From positions 702,059 to 766,058 of the forward strand of contig NZ_DDHJ01000004.1 in NCBI RefSeq assembly GCF_002338065.1: a stretch of 64,000 nucleotides of DNA. The letters are read 5' to 3'. The position numbers were made by a program, and so were the translations under genes. The DNA is from Pseudomonas sp. UBA1879 (lineage in GTDB: Bacteria > Pseudomonadota > Gammaproteobacteria > Pseudomonadales > Pseudomonadaceae). Below, piece after piece: positions 17,396-25,516 of this stretch; positions within the stretch are counted from its first letter, which is position 1, and each line of letters opens with the position of its first letter. The notes below the pieces were generated by a model that saw nothing but the letters and a program-made list of their open reading frames with translations, ran no database searches and was not told the origin of the DNA.

Positions 17396-17430
17396 AATAA
17401 AAAACCCCGCTACAAAGAGCGGGGTTTTTC
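17396..17430 (-). terminator. Rho-independent terminator of the DUF3309 gene
   Basis: On the minus strand AAAAACCCCGCTCTTTGTAG runs into GCGGGGTTTTTTATT. It starts 17 bases after the DUF3309 stop and mirrors the actP terminator. Confidence 0.85.
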
Positions 17431-17446
17431 GCTGGAGGCGAGTCAG

Positions 17447-17605
17447 TTATATCCTGCCAAGCAACACCAGAATCAGCAGAATGACCAGAATCGTACCGAT
17501 GATCCCCGACGGCCCGTAACCCCAACTTCTGGAGTGCGGGAAGACCGGAAGACCGCCGATCAACAGGAGAATCAGGATGATGATCAGAATTGTGCCGATG
17601 CCCAT
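17447..17605 (-). CDS. DUF3309 small hydrophobic protein
   Basis: 52 residues: MGIGTILIIILILLLIGGLP, then VFPHSRSWGYGPSG, then a second hydrophobic run ending LLGRI. The two short membrane segments joined by an HS-WGYGPSG loop are the DUF3309 pattern. GAAGGAACTCGTC precedes the ATG, a good ribosome site. The gene is followed by its own terminator. Function of the family is unknown. Confidence 0.85.
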   Translation of the reverse strand: MGIGTILIIILILLLIGGLPVFPHSRSWGYGPSGIIGTILVILLILVLLGRI

Positions 17606-17908
17606 GACGAGTTCCTTCTAATGTTCTTGGTAAATGGCAATGCCGTTCAAGCCTTCGCCAACTTTGTGAAAAGTGGTAGTGCTTGAATGATCCGACTCTG
17701 TGCCGCGACAAAAGGTTCTGATGGAAGGAAATAAAAGCTAACATTTCAAAAATAATCATCAGAATCAATGAGATGTGTTCATCAGGGGGGTTCTTTATTT
17801 CCCGAAATGCCGTGGTCGATCATTCCGCTTACAGCGAATTGGCATGGAACTTAGACATGTCACACAGGTCACGAAGTTGCCCTTGAGTCCACAATTAGGA
17901 AGCACGCT
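17606..17908. other. Intergenic gap between divergent small-protein genes
   Basis: The 303 bases are less GC-rich than the surroundings and should hold promoters for the DUF3309 gene (minus) and the DUF2784 gene (plus). A stretch AATAAAAGCTAACATTTCAA near 17730 is the most AT-rich part. No repeat or ORF stands out. Confidence 0.4.
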
Positions 17909-18286
17909 ATGTTTTATTCGGTGATGGCCGATGCCGTGGTCGTCTTCCATCTAACGTTCATTGTGTTCGTCATGTTGGGCGGACTGTTGGTGTTGCATCG
18001 ACGGGCATGGGCGTTACTTCACCTGCCTGCCGTGGCGTGGGGTATGGCGGTGGAGTTCTTGCACCTGTATTGCCCACTGACGCCGCTGGAGAACAGCCTG
18101 CGTCTGCAGGCCGGTGCCGCTGGCTATGAGGGCGACTTCATCGGTCATTACCTCATTGCGCTGATTTATCCCGCAGGCCTCACCCCACAGATTCAAACAG
18201 TACTGGGCAGCGTGGTCGTGTTGGCCAATCTGGGCATTTATCTTTGGGTCATCCTGCGGTGGCGGGGTCGGCGCAATGCCGCCTGA
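17909..18286 (+). CDS. DUF2784 family integral membrane protein
   Basis: 125 residues with about three membrane helices (13-30, 40-58, 95-115). The YCPLTPLEN motif around residue 54-62 is the DUF2784 hallmark. TTAGGAAGC lies before the ATG. No function is established for the family; the gene stands alone. Confidence 0.85.
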   Translation: MFYSVMADAVVVFHLTFIVFVMLGGLLVLHRRAWALLHLPAVAWGMAVEFLHLYCPLTPLENSLRLQAGAAGYEGDFIGHYLIALIYPAGLTPQIQTVLGSVVVLANLGIYLWVILRWRGRRNAA

Positions 18287-18390
18287 GGCGCCGGTTTGCC
18301 TGGCATATTCAGCGAGCTAATGAAGGCGCTGTCTGACAATGTGTCTGTTTACACTGAGGCCACTTCCCCGCAATCGACAAGGCAACGGTT

Positions 18391-19203
18391 ATGCAAAATC
18401 GCATCATGATCACTGGCGCAGGTTCCGGCCTGGGGCGTGAAATCGCGCTGCGCTGGGCGCGCGAAGGCTGGAGACTGGCGCTGTCGGACGTCAGCGACGC
18501 GGGCCTTCAGGAAACCTTGAGTCTGGTGCGCAAAGCGGGGGGCGATGGTTTCGTTCAGCGGTGCGATGTGCGCGACTACAGCCAGTTGACCGCTTTCGCA
18601 CAGGCTTGCGAGCAGAAGTTCGGCGGCATCGACGTGATCGTGAATAACGCGGGCGTGGCATCGGGCGGTTTCTTTGGCGAATTGTCGCTGGAGGACTGGG
18701 ACTGGCAGATCGCGATCAACCTGATGGGGGTCGTCAAAGGCTGCAAGGCGTTCCTACCGCTGCTGGAGCAGAGCAAAGGCACGATCATCAACATCGCGTC
18801 CATGGCTGCATTGATGCAAGGCCCGGCGATGAGCAATTACAACGTCGCCAAGGCAGGGGTGGTGGCCCTGTCGGAAAGCCTGTTGGTGGAATTGCGTCAG
18901 CAGGAGATTGCGGTGCATGTGGTCTGCCCTTCGTTCTTCCAGACCAATCTGCTCGACTCCTTCCGCGGCCCCACCCCGGCGATGAAAGCCCAGGTCGGCA
19001 AGTTGCTGGAAAGCTCGCCGATCACCGCCAGCGACATCGCCGAGTATGTCTACGATCAGGTCGGCAAAGGCGAGTTTCTGATTCTGCCCCACGAACAGGG
19101 CCGCGTGGCCTGGCAGATCAAGCAGCAGAACCCTCAAGCGCTGTACGACGAAATGGCCAACATGGCCGACAAGATGCGCGCCAAGTCCAGGTCCGTTGGC
19201 TGA
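18391..19203 (+). CDS. Short-chain dehydrogenase/reductase
   Basis: 270 residues, a classical SDR. The NAD(P)-binding motif TGAGSGLG is at 8-15, NNAG at 85-88, catalytic Ser137 and YNVAK with Tyr150 and Lys154. Asp33 at the end of beta-2 (LALSDVSD) hints at NAD preference. Members with this C-terminus are usually annotated only as SDR family oxidoreductase. Substrate is unknown. Confidence 0.9.
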   Translation: MQNRIMITGAGSGLGREIALRWAREGWRLALSDVSDAGLQETLSLVRKAGGDGFVQRCDVRDYSQLTAFAQACEQKFGGIDVIVNNAGVASGGFFGELSLEDWDWQIAINLMGVVKGCKAFLPLLEQSKGTIINIASMAALMQGPAMSNYNVAKAGVVALSESLLVELRQQEIAVHVVCPSFFQTNLLDSFRGPTPAMKAQVGKLLESSPITASDIAEYVYDQVGKGEFLILPHEQGRVAWQIKQQNPQALYDEMANMADKMRAKSRSVG

Positions 19204-19269
19204 CGATCAGCCCTGAATTTTCTGATAGGGTGGCGCGCAACCTCTGGCCACCCTCGAAGGGATTTCATC

Positions 19270-19602
19270 GTGCTCAATTACCTTTGGTTTCTCCTCGCGG
19301 CGCTGTTCGAGATTGCTGGCTGTTACGGGTTCTGGATGTGGTTGCGTCAAGGCAAAAGCGCGCTGTGGGTGATTCCGGCGTTGTTGAGCCTGACCGTCTT
19401 CGCATTGTTGCTGACCCGCGTCGAGGCCGCCTACGCCGGTCGTGCCTACGCCGCGTACGGCGGCATCTACATCGTCGCGTCGTTGGCCTGGCTGGCTGTG
19501 ATTGAACGCGTGCGGCCCTTGACCTCGGACTGGCTCGGGCTCGCCCTGTGCGTCGTTGGCGCAACGATCATTCTATTGGGCCCACGCGGCACAGTTTCTT
19601 AA
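19270..19602 (+). CDS. ynfA: YnfA/UPF0060 family membrane protein
   Basis: 110 residues from GTG 19270, four membrane helices. LWFLLAALFEIAGCYGFWMWLR at the start and RAYAAYGGIYIVASLAWL in the middle are the UPF0060 signature; these proteins resemble small multidrug resistance transporters. Role unproven in Pseudomonas. Confidence 0.92.
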   Translation: MLNYLWFLLAALFEIAGCYGFWMWLRQGKSALWVIPALLSLTVFALLLTRVEAAYAGRAYAAYGGIYIVASLAWLAVIERVRPLTSDWLGLALCVVGATIILLGPRGTVS

Positions 19603-19745
19603 GGGAAATAACGCCTATGTAGGACACGTCTGTCAGCAACCGCCGCCAAGCCTTGCAGGGCAAGACTGATTTGTTCCAAGCACATTGATGCATTGGATCC
19701 AGCGCGGCAACCTGCCACCTCGGTTACCACCCAGGGAGTAGGAAC

Positions 19746-19943
19746 ATGCTGGTATTGACGCGGGAAATAGGCGAAACATTCTCCATCGGTGATGACATCA
19801 CGGTGCAGGTTCTGGGGATCACTGGCAATCAGGTTCGCTTGGGTATCAATGCCCCGCAACACGTGAAAATTCACCGTGCCGAGGTCTTTCGGCGCATTGC
19901 AGCGCGCTTGCAGCAGAGGGCGACGCGACCTTCCGGCACCTGA
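19746..19943 (+). CDS. rsmI: CsrA/RsmA-family RNA-binding regulator
   Basis: 65 residues: MLVLTREIGETFSIGDDITV, then GNQVRLGINAPQHVKIHRAEV, the CsrA fold with the RNA-contacting Leu4/Thr5/Arg6 and the VHR-like HRAEV segment present. A good ribosome site (GGGAGTAGGAAC) precedes it. CsrA dimers bind GGA loops in mRNA leaders and block translation; Pseudomonas carry several copies (rsmA, rsmE, rsmI). Its position just beside the NAGGN genes matches the rsmI locus as I recall it for P. putida; the paralogue name is therefore inference. Confidence 0.9.
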   Translation: MLVLTREIGETFSIGDDITVQVLGITGNQVRLGINAPQHVKIHRAEVFRRIAARLQQRATRPSGT

Positions 19944-19970
19944 AGGTGCCGCTTCATCCCTCGGTTTCAT

Positions 19971-20201
19971 TCACTCGTCGAAATATTCCTTGGGCACGTC
20001 GTGCTTGAGCATCAGTTGGCATTGCTGGCTGTCGAGGTCGAAGAAGATCACCGCCTGACCTTTGCTCAATGCGTGGCGAACCCGTAAAACGCGAGTTTCC
20101 AGGGGTGTGTCATCGCCGTTGTCGGTGCCGTCGCGGGTCACGAAATCCTCGATCAGGCGCGTCAGGGTGTCAGCTTCGAGTTGGTCGTAGGGGATTAACA
20201 T
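19971..20201 (-). CDS. YheU/UPF0270 family protein
   Basis: 76 residues starting MLIPYDQLEADTLTRLIEDF, then TRDGTDNGDDTPLETRV and GQAVIFFDLDSQQCQLM, matching YheU end to end. Small cytoplasmic protein of unknown function. It is convergent with the rsmI-like gene. Confidence 0.9.
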   Translation of the reverse strand: MLIPYDQLEADTLTRLIEDFVTRDGTDNGDDTPLETRVLRVRHALSKGQAVIFFDLDSQQCQLMLKHDVPKEYFDE

Positions 20202-20318
20202 GGGGTTCTCGGTCGTTGCGAAGGGCAGATGGCGGGGATGCTAGCGTGGGCACGGTTGGCAGGCTACAGCGGTCGTCAATTTTCCTACTAGGGCACCGAT
20301 GCTCGCGAGTCGAGAATT

Positions 20319-20345
20319 GTGGGAGCCAGCAAGCCGGCTCCCACA
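20319..20345. repeat. Short REP palindrome
   Basis: GTGGGAGCCAGCAAGCCGGC TCCCAC folds as a single compact stem. It lies just downstream of the M42 peptidase gene on the minus strand. Confidence 0.7.
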
Positions 20346-20374
20346 GGTTGGGACCGTGTACAGGCGTAGAGCGT

Positions 20375-21559
20375 CTAGCGCTGACCCACCAGCGTATCCA
20401 CCGCAGGCACCCGCGTGTCCGATTCCATCTGCGCGTCGTGCTCCAGTTGATGGCTGAAGTTTTCCAGTGACGCATTGGCCGGCTTCGCATCACTGGCAAA
20501 CACTGGCGGGCTGAGGATGTAGGCGGTCAGCAGCTTGCTCAACGTATTCAGGCTGTCGATGTGCGTGCGCTCATAACCGTGGGTGGCGTCGCAACCGAAG
20601 GCCAGTAGTGCGGTGCGCGTGTCATAACCGGCAGTGATCGCCGAATGCGCGTCGCTGTAGTAATAGCGGAACAGGTCGCGACGCACCGACAGTTCTTTTT
20701 CCTGGCCCAGTCGCAGCAGGTGGCGGGACAGATGATAGTCATACGGCCCGCCGGAATCCTGCATGGCCACGCTGACGGCGTGTTCGCTGGAGTGCTGGCC
20801 CGGGGCGACCGGGGCGATGTCGATGCCGACGAATTCACTCACATCCCACGGCAGGCTGCCGGCCGCACCACTGCCGACTTCCTCGGTGATGGTAAACAGC
20901 GGGTGGCAATCGATGGGTGGCTCGGCGCCGCTGTCAACGATGGCCTTGAGCGCCGCCAGCAACGCCGCGACCCCTGCTTTATCGTCCAGATGGCGCGCGC
21001 TGATGTGTCCGCTTTCAGTGAACTCGGGCAGCGGATCGAATGCCACGAAATCGCCGACGTTGATGCCCAGTGACTCGCAATCGGCCCGGGTCGCGCAGTA
21101 AGCGTCCAGCCGCAGCTCGATATGGTCCCAACTGATCGGCATGGTGTCGACCGCTGTGTTGAACGCGTGCCCGGAAGCCATCAACGGCAAAACGCTGCCG
21201 CGAATCACGCCGGTGTCGGTGAACACGCTGACACGGCTGCCCTCGGCGAAACGACTCGACCAGCAACCGACGGCTGCCAGGCCCAGACGACCGTTGTCCT
21301 TCACCTCACGCACACTCGCGCCAATGGTGTCCAAATGCGCAGAAACGGCGCGGTCGGGGCTGTTCTGCTTGCCTTTCAACGTCGCACGAATGGTGCCGCG
21401 TCGAGTGAGTTCGAAGGGAATGCCCAGTTCTTCAAGACGCTCAGCGACGTAGCGCACGATGGTGTCGGTAAAGCCCGTAGGGCTGGGAATCGCGAGCATT
21501 TCCAGCAGGACTTTCTGCAGATAATTCAGATCCGGTTCGAGGATTTTCGCAGTGGTCAT
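20375..21559 (-). CDS. M42-like peptidase of the NAGGN osmoprotectant system
   Basis: 394 residues, a dizinc aminopeptidase of the M42/M20 fold. Motifs: AVSAHLDTIGASV with metal-binding His and Asp near 93-95, ARHLDDKAGVAAL with the bridging Asp, TITEEVGSGAA with the catalytic Glu pair, and YYYSDAHSA. It is the third gene of the N-acetylglutaminylglutamine amide cluster, 97 bases behind ngg. Families of this type always accompany ngg and asnO; it may degrade or recycle the dipeptide, though that is not established. Confidence 0.9.
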   Translation of the reverse strand: MTTAKILEPDLNYLQKVLLEMLAIPSPTGFTDTIVRYVAERLEELGIPFELTRRGTIRATLKGKQNSPDRAVSAHLDTIGASVREVKDNGRLGLAAVGCWSSRFAEGSRVSVFTDTGVIRGSVLPLMASGHAFNTAVDTMPISWDHIELRLDAYCATRADCESLGINVGDFVAFDPLPEFTESGHISARHLDDKAGVAALLAALKAIVDSGAEPPIDCHPLFTITEEVGSGAAGSLPWDVSEFVGIDIAPVAPGQHSSEHAVSVAMQDSGGPYDYHLSRHLLRLGQEKELSVRRDLFRYYYSDAHSAITAGYDTRTALLAFGCDATHGYERTHIDSLNTLSKLLTAYILSPPVFASDAKPANASLENFSHQLEHDAQMESDTRVPAVDTLVGQR

Positions 21560-21656
21560 GGGAGGCTCCAGTTGGAACAGCGGCTAGCTTCAAGCCACAA
21601 GCTGCAAGTGGTCGCGCCGACTTCTTGCAGCTCGCAGTTTGCAACTCACAGCTGTT

Positions 21657-23405
21657 TTACCCGTGAACGGGCAGGCTATGGGGGAACAACAGGTCAACGA
21701 AGCGTTCAGCGGTCGGCTGTGGCTCGTGGTTGGCCAGGCCGCAGCGCTCGTTGGCTTCGATAAACACATACTCCGGCTGGTCGGCGGCCGGGACCATCAG
21801 GTCCAGGCCGACCACCGGAATGTCGAGGGCGCGGGCAGCGCGGATGGCGGCGTCTTTCAACACCGGGTGCAGAATTGCCGTGACGTCTTCCAGACAGCCG
21901 CCCGTGTGCAGGTTGGCCGTGCGGCGGACTGCCAGCTTCTGATCGGCAGGCAACACGCTCTCGAAGGTGAAACCGGCGTCTTCGACCGTGCGGCGGGTTT
22001 CGTCGTCCATCGGGATCTTGCTTTCGCCCCCGGTGGCGGCGGAACGACGACGGCTTTGGGCCTCAATCAGTTGACCGATGGTGTGACGCCCGTCGCCCAT
22101 GATTTCGGCCGGACGACGAATCGCAGCGGCCACCACATCAAAGCCGATGACCACGATGCGCAGGTCGAGCCCTTCATGAAAGCTTTCCAGCAGTACCCGG
22201 GAATCGAATTGACGCGCCCGATCCACCGCTGCCTGAACGTCTTCGATGGTACGCAGATCGACCGCCACGCCCTGACCCTGTTCGCCATCCACCGGTTTGA
22301 CGACGATGCGTTGGTGTTCGTCGAGAAAGGCCAGGTTGTCATCGGCATTGCCCGCCAGTTGCTGCACGGGCAATTCAAGGCCCGCTGCTTTCAGTACCTT
22401 GTTGGTCAGGCGCTTGTCCTGACACAGGGTCATGCTGACCGCCGTGGTGAGATCGCTCAGCGATTCGCGGCAGCGAATGCGTCGGCCGCCATGGACCAGC
22501 GTGAACAGACCCGCTTCAGCGTCATCCACCTGCACCTCGATGCCCCGCCGATGGGCCTCATCGACAATGATCCGCGCATAGGGATTGAAATCCGCCTGCG
22601 GGCCAGGGCCGAGGAACAGTTTCTCGTTGATGCCGTTTTTGCGCTTGATGGCGAAGGTCGGCAGATTGCGGAAGCCGAGCTTGGCGTAGAGGTTTTTCGC
22701 CTGCTGATTGTCGTGCAGCACGGACAGGTCCAGGTAGGCGAGGCCGCGACTCTGAAAATGCTCGATCAGATGCCGCACCAGCACTTCACCCACGCCAGGC
22801 CGGGTGCACTGAGGGTCGACCGCCAGGCACCAAAGACTGCTGCCGTTTTCCGGGTCGTTGAAGGCCTTTTGATGATTCAGGCCCATGACGCTGCCAATGA
22901 CCGCGTTGGTGGTTTCGTCTTCGGCGATCCAGTACACAGGGCCGCCCTGGTGACGGGGTGTGAGCAGTGTCGGCTCAATCGGCAACATGCCACGGGCGAT
23001 GTACAGGTGATTGATCGCGTCCCAGTCAGCCTGATTTTGCGCGCGGCGAATGCGAAAGCCGCGGAACACCCGCTGGGCAGGACGATAGTCGCTGAACCAC
23101 AGACGCAGCGTGTCCGAGGGATCGAGGAATAACTGCTGCGGCGACTGCGCCAACACCTGCTGGGGCGCCGCGACGTACAGAGCAATGTCACGCTCGCCGG
23201 GCTTTTCATTCAGCAGTTCGTGGGCCAAGGCTGCCGGATCAGGGTACGTATGGCCAATCAGCAAACGGCCCCACCCGCAGTGCAACGCGAGGGGCGCGTC
23301 ATCGAGGGAACTGCCGTCCTCAGCAAAGCGCGCTTGCAGACGCTCGTAGGACGGCGCCTGACCGCGCAACAGGCGCTGATTGTAGATCGAAGCGTTGGCT
23401 TTCAT
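21657..23405 (-). CDS. ngg: N-acetylglutaminylglutamine synthetase
   Basis: 582 residues with two parts. The first half (to about 290) contains a GNAT acetyltransferase domain (GSSLWCLAVDPQCTRPGVGEVLVRHLIEHF, acetyl-CoA binding). The second half is an ATP-grasp ligase resembling glutathione/cyanophycin-type synthetases (FLDEHQRIVVKPVDGEQGQGVAVD and YVFIEANERCGL near the end). It acetylates glutamine and joins it to a second glutamine, giving the precursor of the osmolyte NAGGN. Three bases separate it from asnO. Confidence 0.93.
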   Translation of the reverse strand: MKANASIYNQRLLRGQAPSYERLQARFAEDGSSLDDAPLALHCGWGRLLIGHTYPDPAALAHELLNEKPGERDIALYVAAPQQVLAQSPQQLFLDPSDTLRLWFSDYRPAQRVFRGFRIRRAQNQADWDAINHLYIARGMLPIEPTLLTPRHQGGPVYWIAEDETTNAVIGSVMGLNHQKAFNDPENGSSLWCLAVDPQCTRPGVGEVLVRHLIEHFQSRGLAYLDLSVLHDNQQAKNLYAKLGFRNLPTFAIKRKNGINEKLFLGPGPQADFNPYARIIVDEAHRRGIEVQVDDAEAGLFTLVHGGRRIRCRESLSDLTTAVSMTLCQDKRLTNKVLKAAGLELPVQQLAGNADDNLAFLDEHQRIVVKPVDGEQGQGVAVDLRTIEDVQAAVDRARQFDSRVLLESFHEGLDLRIVVIGFDVVAAAIRRPAEIMGDGRHTIGQLIEAQSRRRSAATGGESKIPMDDETRRTVEDAGFTFESVLPADQKLAVRRTANLHTGGCLEDVTAILHPVLKDAAIRAARALDIPVVGLDLMVPAADQPEYVFIEANERCGLANHEPQPTAERFVDLLFPHSLPVHG

Positions 23406-23408
23406 TGG

Positions 23409-25181
23409 TCAGAGTCCTTGTTCGCTGAGCCACAGGTTCAGGGCCGCGAGTTGCCACAGCTTCGAGCCGCGCAGTGGGGTCAATTGCCCCTTCGGATCGG
23501 TCAGCAGTTTGTCCAGCATCGTCGGGTTGAACAGGCCGCGGTTTTGGCTCGGGTCGAGCAGCAGGTCGCGCACCCAGTTCAGCGTGTCGCCCTCAAGGTG
23601 CTTGAGGCCCGGCACCGGGAAATAGCCTTTTTTGCGGTCGATGACCTCGGACGGGATGACCAGACGCGCCGCTTCTTTCAGCACTTGCTTGCCGCCATCC
23701 GGGAGCTTGAAGCGCGCCGGGACGCGGGCCGACAGTTCGACGAGGCGATAATCGAGGAACGGCGTGCGCGCCTCCAGGCCCCACGCCATGGTCATGTTGT
23801 CGACGCGTTTGACCGGGTCGTCCACCAGCATCACGGTGCTGTCCAGACGCAGGGCTTTATCGACACCTGCCTCGGCGCCCGGCATGGCGAAATGTTCGCG
23901 CACGAAATCGCCGGCCGCGTCGTTCTGAGTCAGCCACTGCGGGGCGACCGTGGCAGCGTACTCGTCGTAGCTGCGATCGAAGAACGCGTCGCGGTAAGCG
24001 GCATACGGGTCGCTCGCGCCGTCCACTTGCGGATACCAGTGATACCCGGCGAACAGCTCGTCCGCGCCTTGGCCGCTCTGCACTACTTTGCAGTGCTTGG
24101 CGACTTCGCGGGACAGCAGGTAAAAGGCGATGCAATCGTGGCTGACCATCGGTTCGCTCATGGCGCGAAACGCGGCAGGCAACTGTTCGATGATCTCGCT
24201 TTCCTTGATGCGCAGTTGGTGATGGTTCGTGCCGTAGTGCTTGGCGATCAGGTCCGAATACTGGAACTCATCCCCGCGCTCGCCGCCGGCGTCCTGAAAA
24301 CCGATCGAGAATGTCGACAGGTCCTTCACCCCGACTTCGCGCAGCAGCCCGACCAGCATGCTCGAATCGACGCCGCCCGAGAGCAGCACGCCGACGTCAA
24401 CGGCCGCACGTTGACGGATGGCCACGGCTTCGCGGGTGCTATCGAGCACGCGGTCGCGCCAGTCTTCGAGGGTCAGGTTCGCTTCGTCGGCGCGAGGGCC
24501 ATACGGCAGCGTCCACCAGACTTTCTGCTCAACCTTGCCGTCCGCACTGATGCGCATCCAGGTAGCAGGCGGCACCTTCTCGACGCCCGCCAGCAGGGTG
24601 CGCGGTGCAGGGACCACAGCATGGAAATTCAGGTAATGGTTCAACGCCACTGGATCGAGCATCGGGCTGATGTCGCCACCCTTGAGCAACGCTGGCAGGG
24701 TCGATGCGAAACGCAGGCGCTTGTCGGTGCGCGACAGGTACAGCGGCTTGACGCCCAGACGGTCGCGAGCGATGAACAGGCTCTTTTTGTCGCGCTCCCA
24801 GATGGCAAAGGCGAACATGCCATTGAGTTTGGGCAGCATCTCGGCGCCCCACGCGTGGTAGCCCTTGAGCAGCACTTCAGTGTCGCCCCCGGAATGGAAG
24901 GTGTAGCCGAGGGCTTCAAGCTCGGCGCGCAATTCCGGAAAGTTATAAATCGCGCCGTTGAAGGCCAGTGACAGGCCCAGATGACTGTCGATCATCGGCT
25001 GCGCCGAGCCGTCAGACAGGTCCATGATTTTCAGGCGACGATGGCCCAGGGCAATCGGCCCTTGGCTATGAAAACCCCAGGCATCCGGGCCACGGGGCGC
25101 CAGATGATGGGTGATGCGTTCTACTGCGGCGAGATCCGCAGGTTGATTGTCAAAACGTAATTCACCAGCTAATCCGCACAT
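23409..25181 (-). CDS. asnO: N-acetylglutaminylglutamine amidotransferase (AsnB/AsnO type)
   Basis: 590 residues, class II glutamine amidotransferase. Cys2 (MCGLAGELRF) is the glutaminase nucleophile; RGPDAWG and ALGHRRLKIMDLSDGSAQPM complete that domain (to about 210). The synthetase domain follows with PP-loop LLSGGVDSSMLVGLL. It amidates the C-terminus of the dipeptide, the last NAGGN step. First gene of the operon, so its promoter lies in 25182-25516, where osmotic control would be expected. Confidence 0.93.
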   Translation of the reverse strand: MCGLAGELRFDNQPADLAAVERITHHLAPRGPDAWGFHSQGPIALGHRRLKIMDLSDGSAQPMIDSHLGLSLAFNGAIYNFPELRAELEALGYTFHSGGDTEVLLKGYHAWGAEMLPKLNGMFAFAIWERDKKSLFIARDRLGVKPLYLSRTDKRLRFASTLPALLKGGDISPMLDPVALNHYLNFHAVVPAPRTLLAGVEKVPPATWMRISADGKVEQKVWWTLPYGPRADEANLTLEDWRDRVLDSTREAVAIRQRAAVDVGVLLSGGVDSSMLVGLLREVGVKDLSTFSIGFQDAGGERGDEFQYSDLIAKHYGTNHHQLRIKESEIIEQLPAAFRAMSEPMVSHDCIAFYLLSREVAKHCKVVQSGQGADELFAGYHWYPQVDGASDPYAAYRDAFFDRSYDEYAATVAPQWLTQNDAAGDFVREHFAMPGAEAGVDKALRLDSTVMLVDDPVKRVDNMTMAWGLEARTPFLDYRLVELSARVPARFKLPDGGKQVLKEAARLVIPSEVIDRKKGYFPVPGLKHLEGDTLNWVRDLLLDPSQNRGLFNPTMLDKLLTDPKGQLTPLRGSKLWQLAALNLWLSEQGL

Positions 25182-25516
25182 ATCATCCTTACCGGTTTTC
25201 CGTTGGGGAACGTAGACGGGAAGTCCGGCTACCCAAAGACTGACCGGAGACGATTGTGAGAGTTTTAGAACGATCGGTTATAAGGCACAAAGGATGAGCG
25301 AGTCATTCACGGATAGGCGTTTGATTCTGGCCGAAGGCCGTAGGCGTTGGCTTGCTTGCGATCTGCCCGGGGTTGCGCCCGACCGCGGCGCTAGCGAATC
25401 GGGTATTTGGGTGATGTCTGTCCGCACCGGGTGGTCAGGGTTGCTGCCGGTAACCGGCAGATCGCGAGCAAGCTTGCTCCCACGCCCTCCGGACAGAGGC
25501 GGGGCTGCGTATGACG
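25182..25516. other. Upstream region of the NAGGN operon
   Basis: The 335 bases hold the presumed asnO promoter near 25200-25260 (AT-richer) and one REP-like stem at 25461-25483 (ATCGCGAGCAAGCTTGCTCCC AC class). A second inverted motif, CTGCCGGTAACCGGCAG (25444-25460), is a perfect short palindrome next to the REP. No ORF is convincing. Confidence 0.5.

Larger units (their letters stand above)
16411..17430. repeat. 1 kb imperfect inverted repeat between convergent genes
   Basis: The left arm (about 16411-16740) and the reverse complement of the right arm (about 17060-17430) are homologous throughout: terminator, then ATTGCGGTGGTGTNGCTGAT, then AAAGTAACCAA, GCTCCTGGTTTGGC, GACGCTCCGTGGGCCCGC, TCGCGGCATCCCTGCCGCTC and CGTTCGGCCTGCACC. 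Between them sit two copies of a REP-like unit. Chance ORFs of 60-140 codons occur on both strands, but the two arms diverge with indels, no ribosome sites are seen, and no known family is recognised. I read the region as non-coding. Confidence 0.8.

Noticed and set aside
16443..17397. Several 60-140 codon frames in the 1 kb inverted repeat
   Set aside because: The two arms give similar peptides but with indels and no ribosome sites; the pattern is explained by the DNA repeat.
23220..24971. A 583-codon frame on the plus strand across asnO and ngg
   Set aside because: Low-complexity composition and no motifs; the opposite strand carries complete amidotransferase and ligase motifs.
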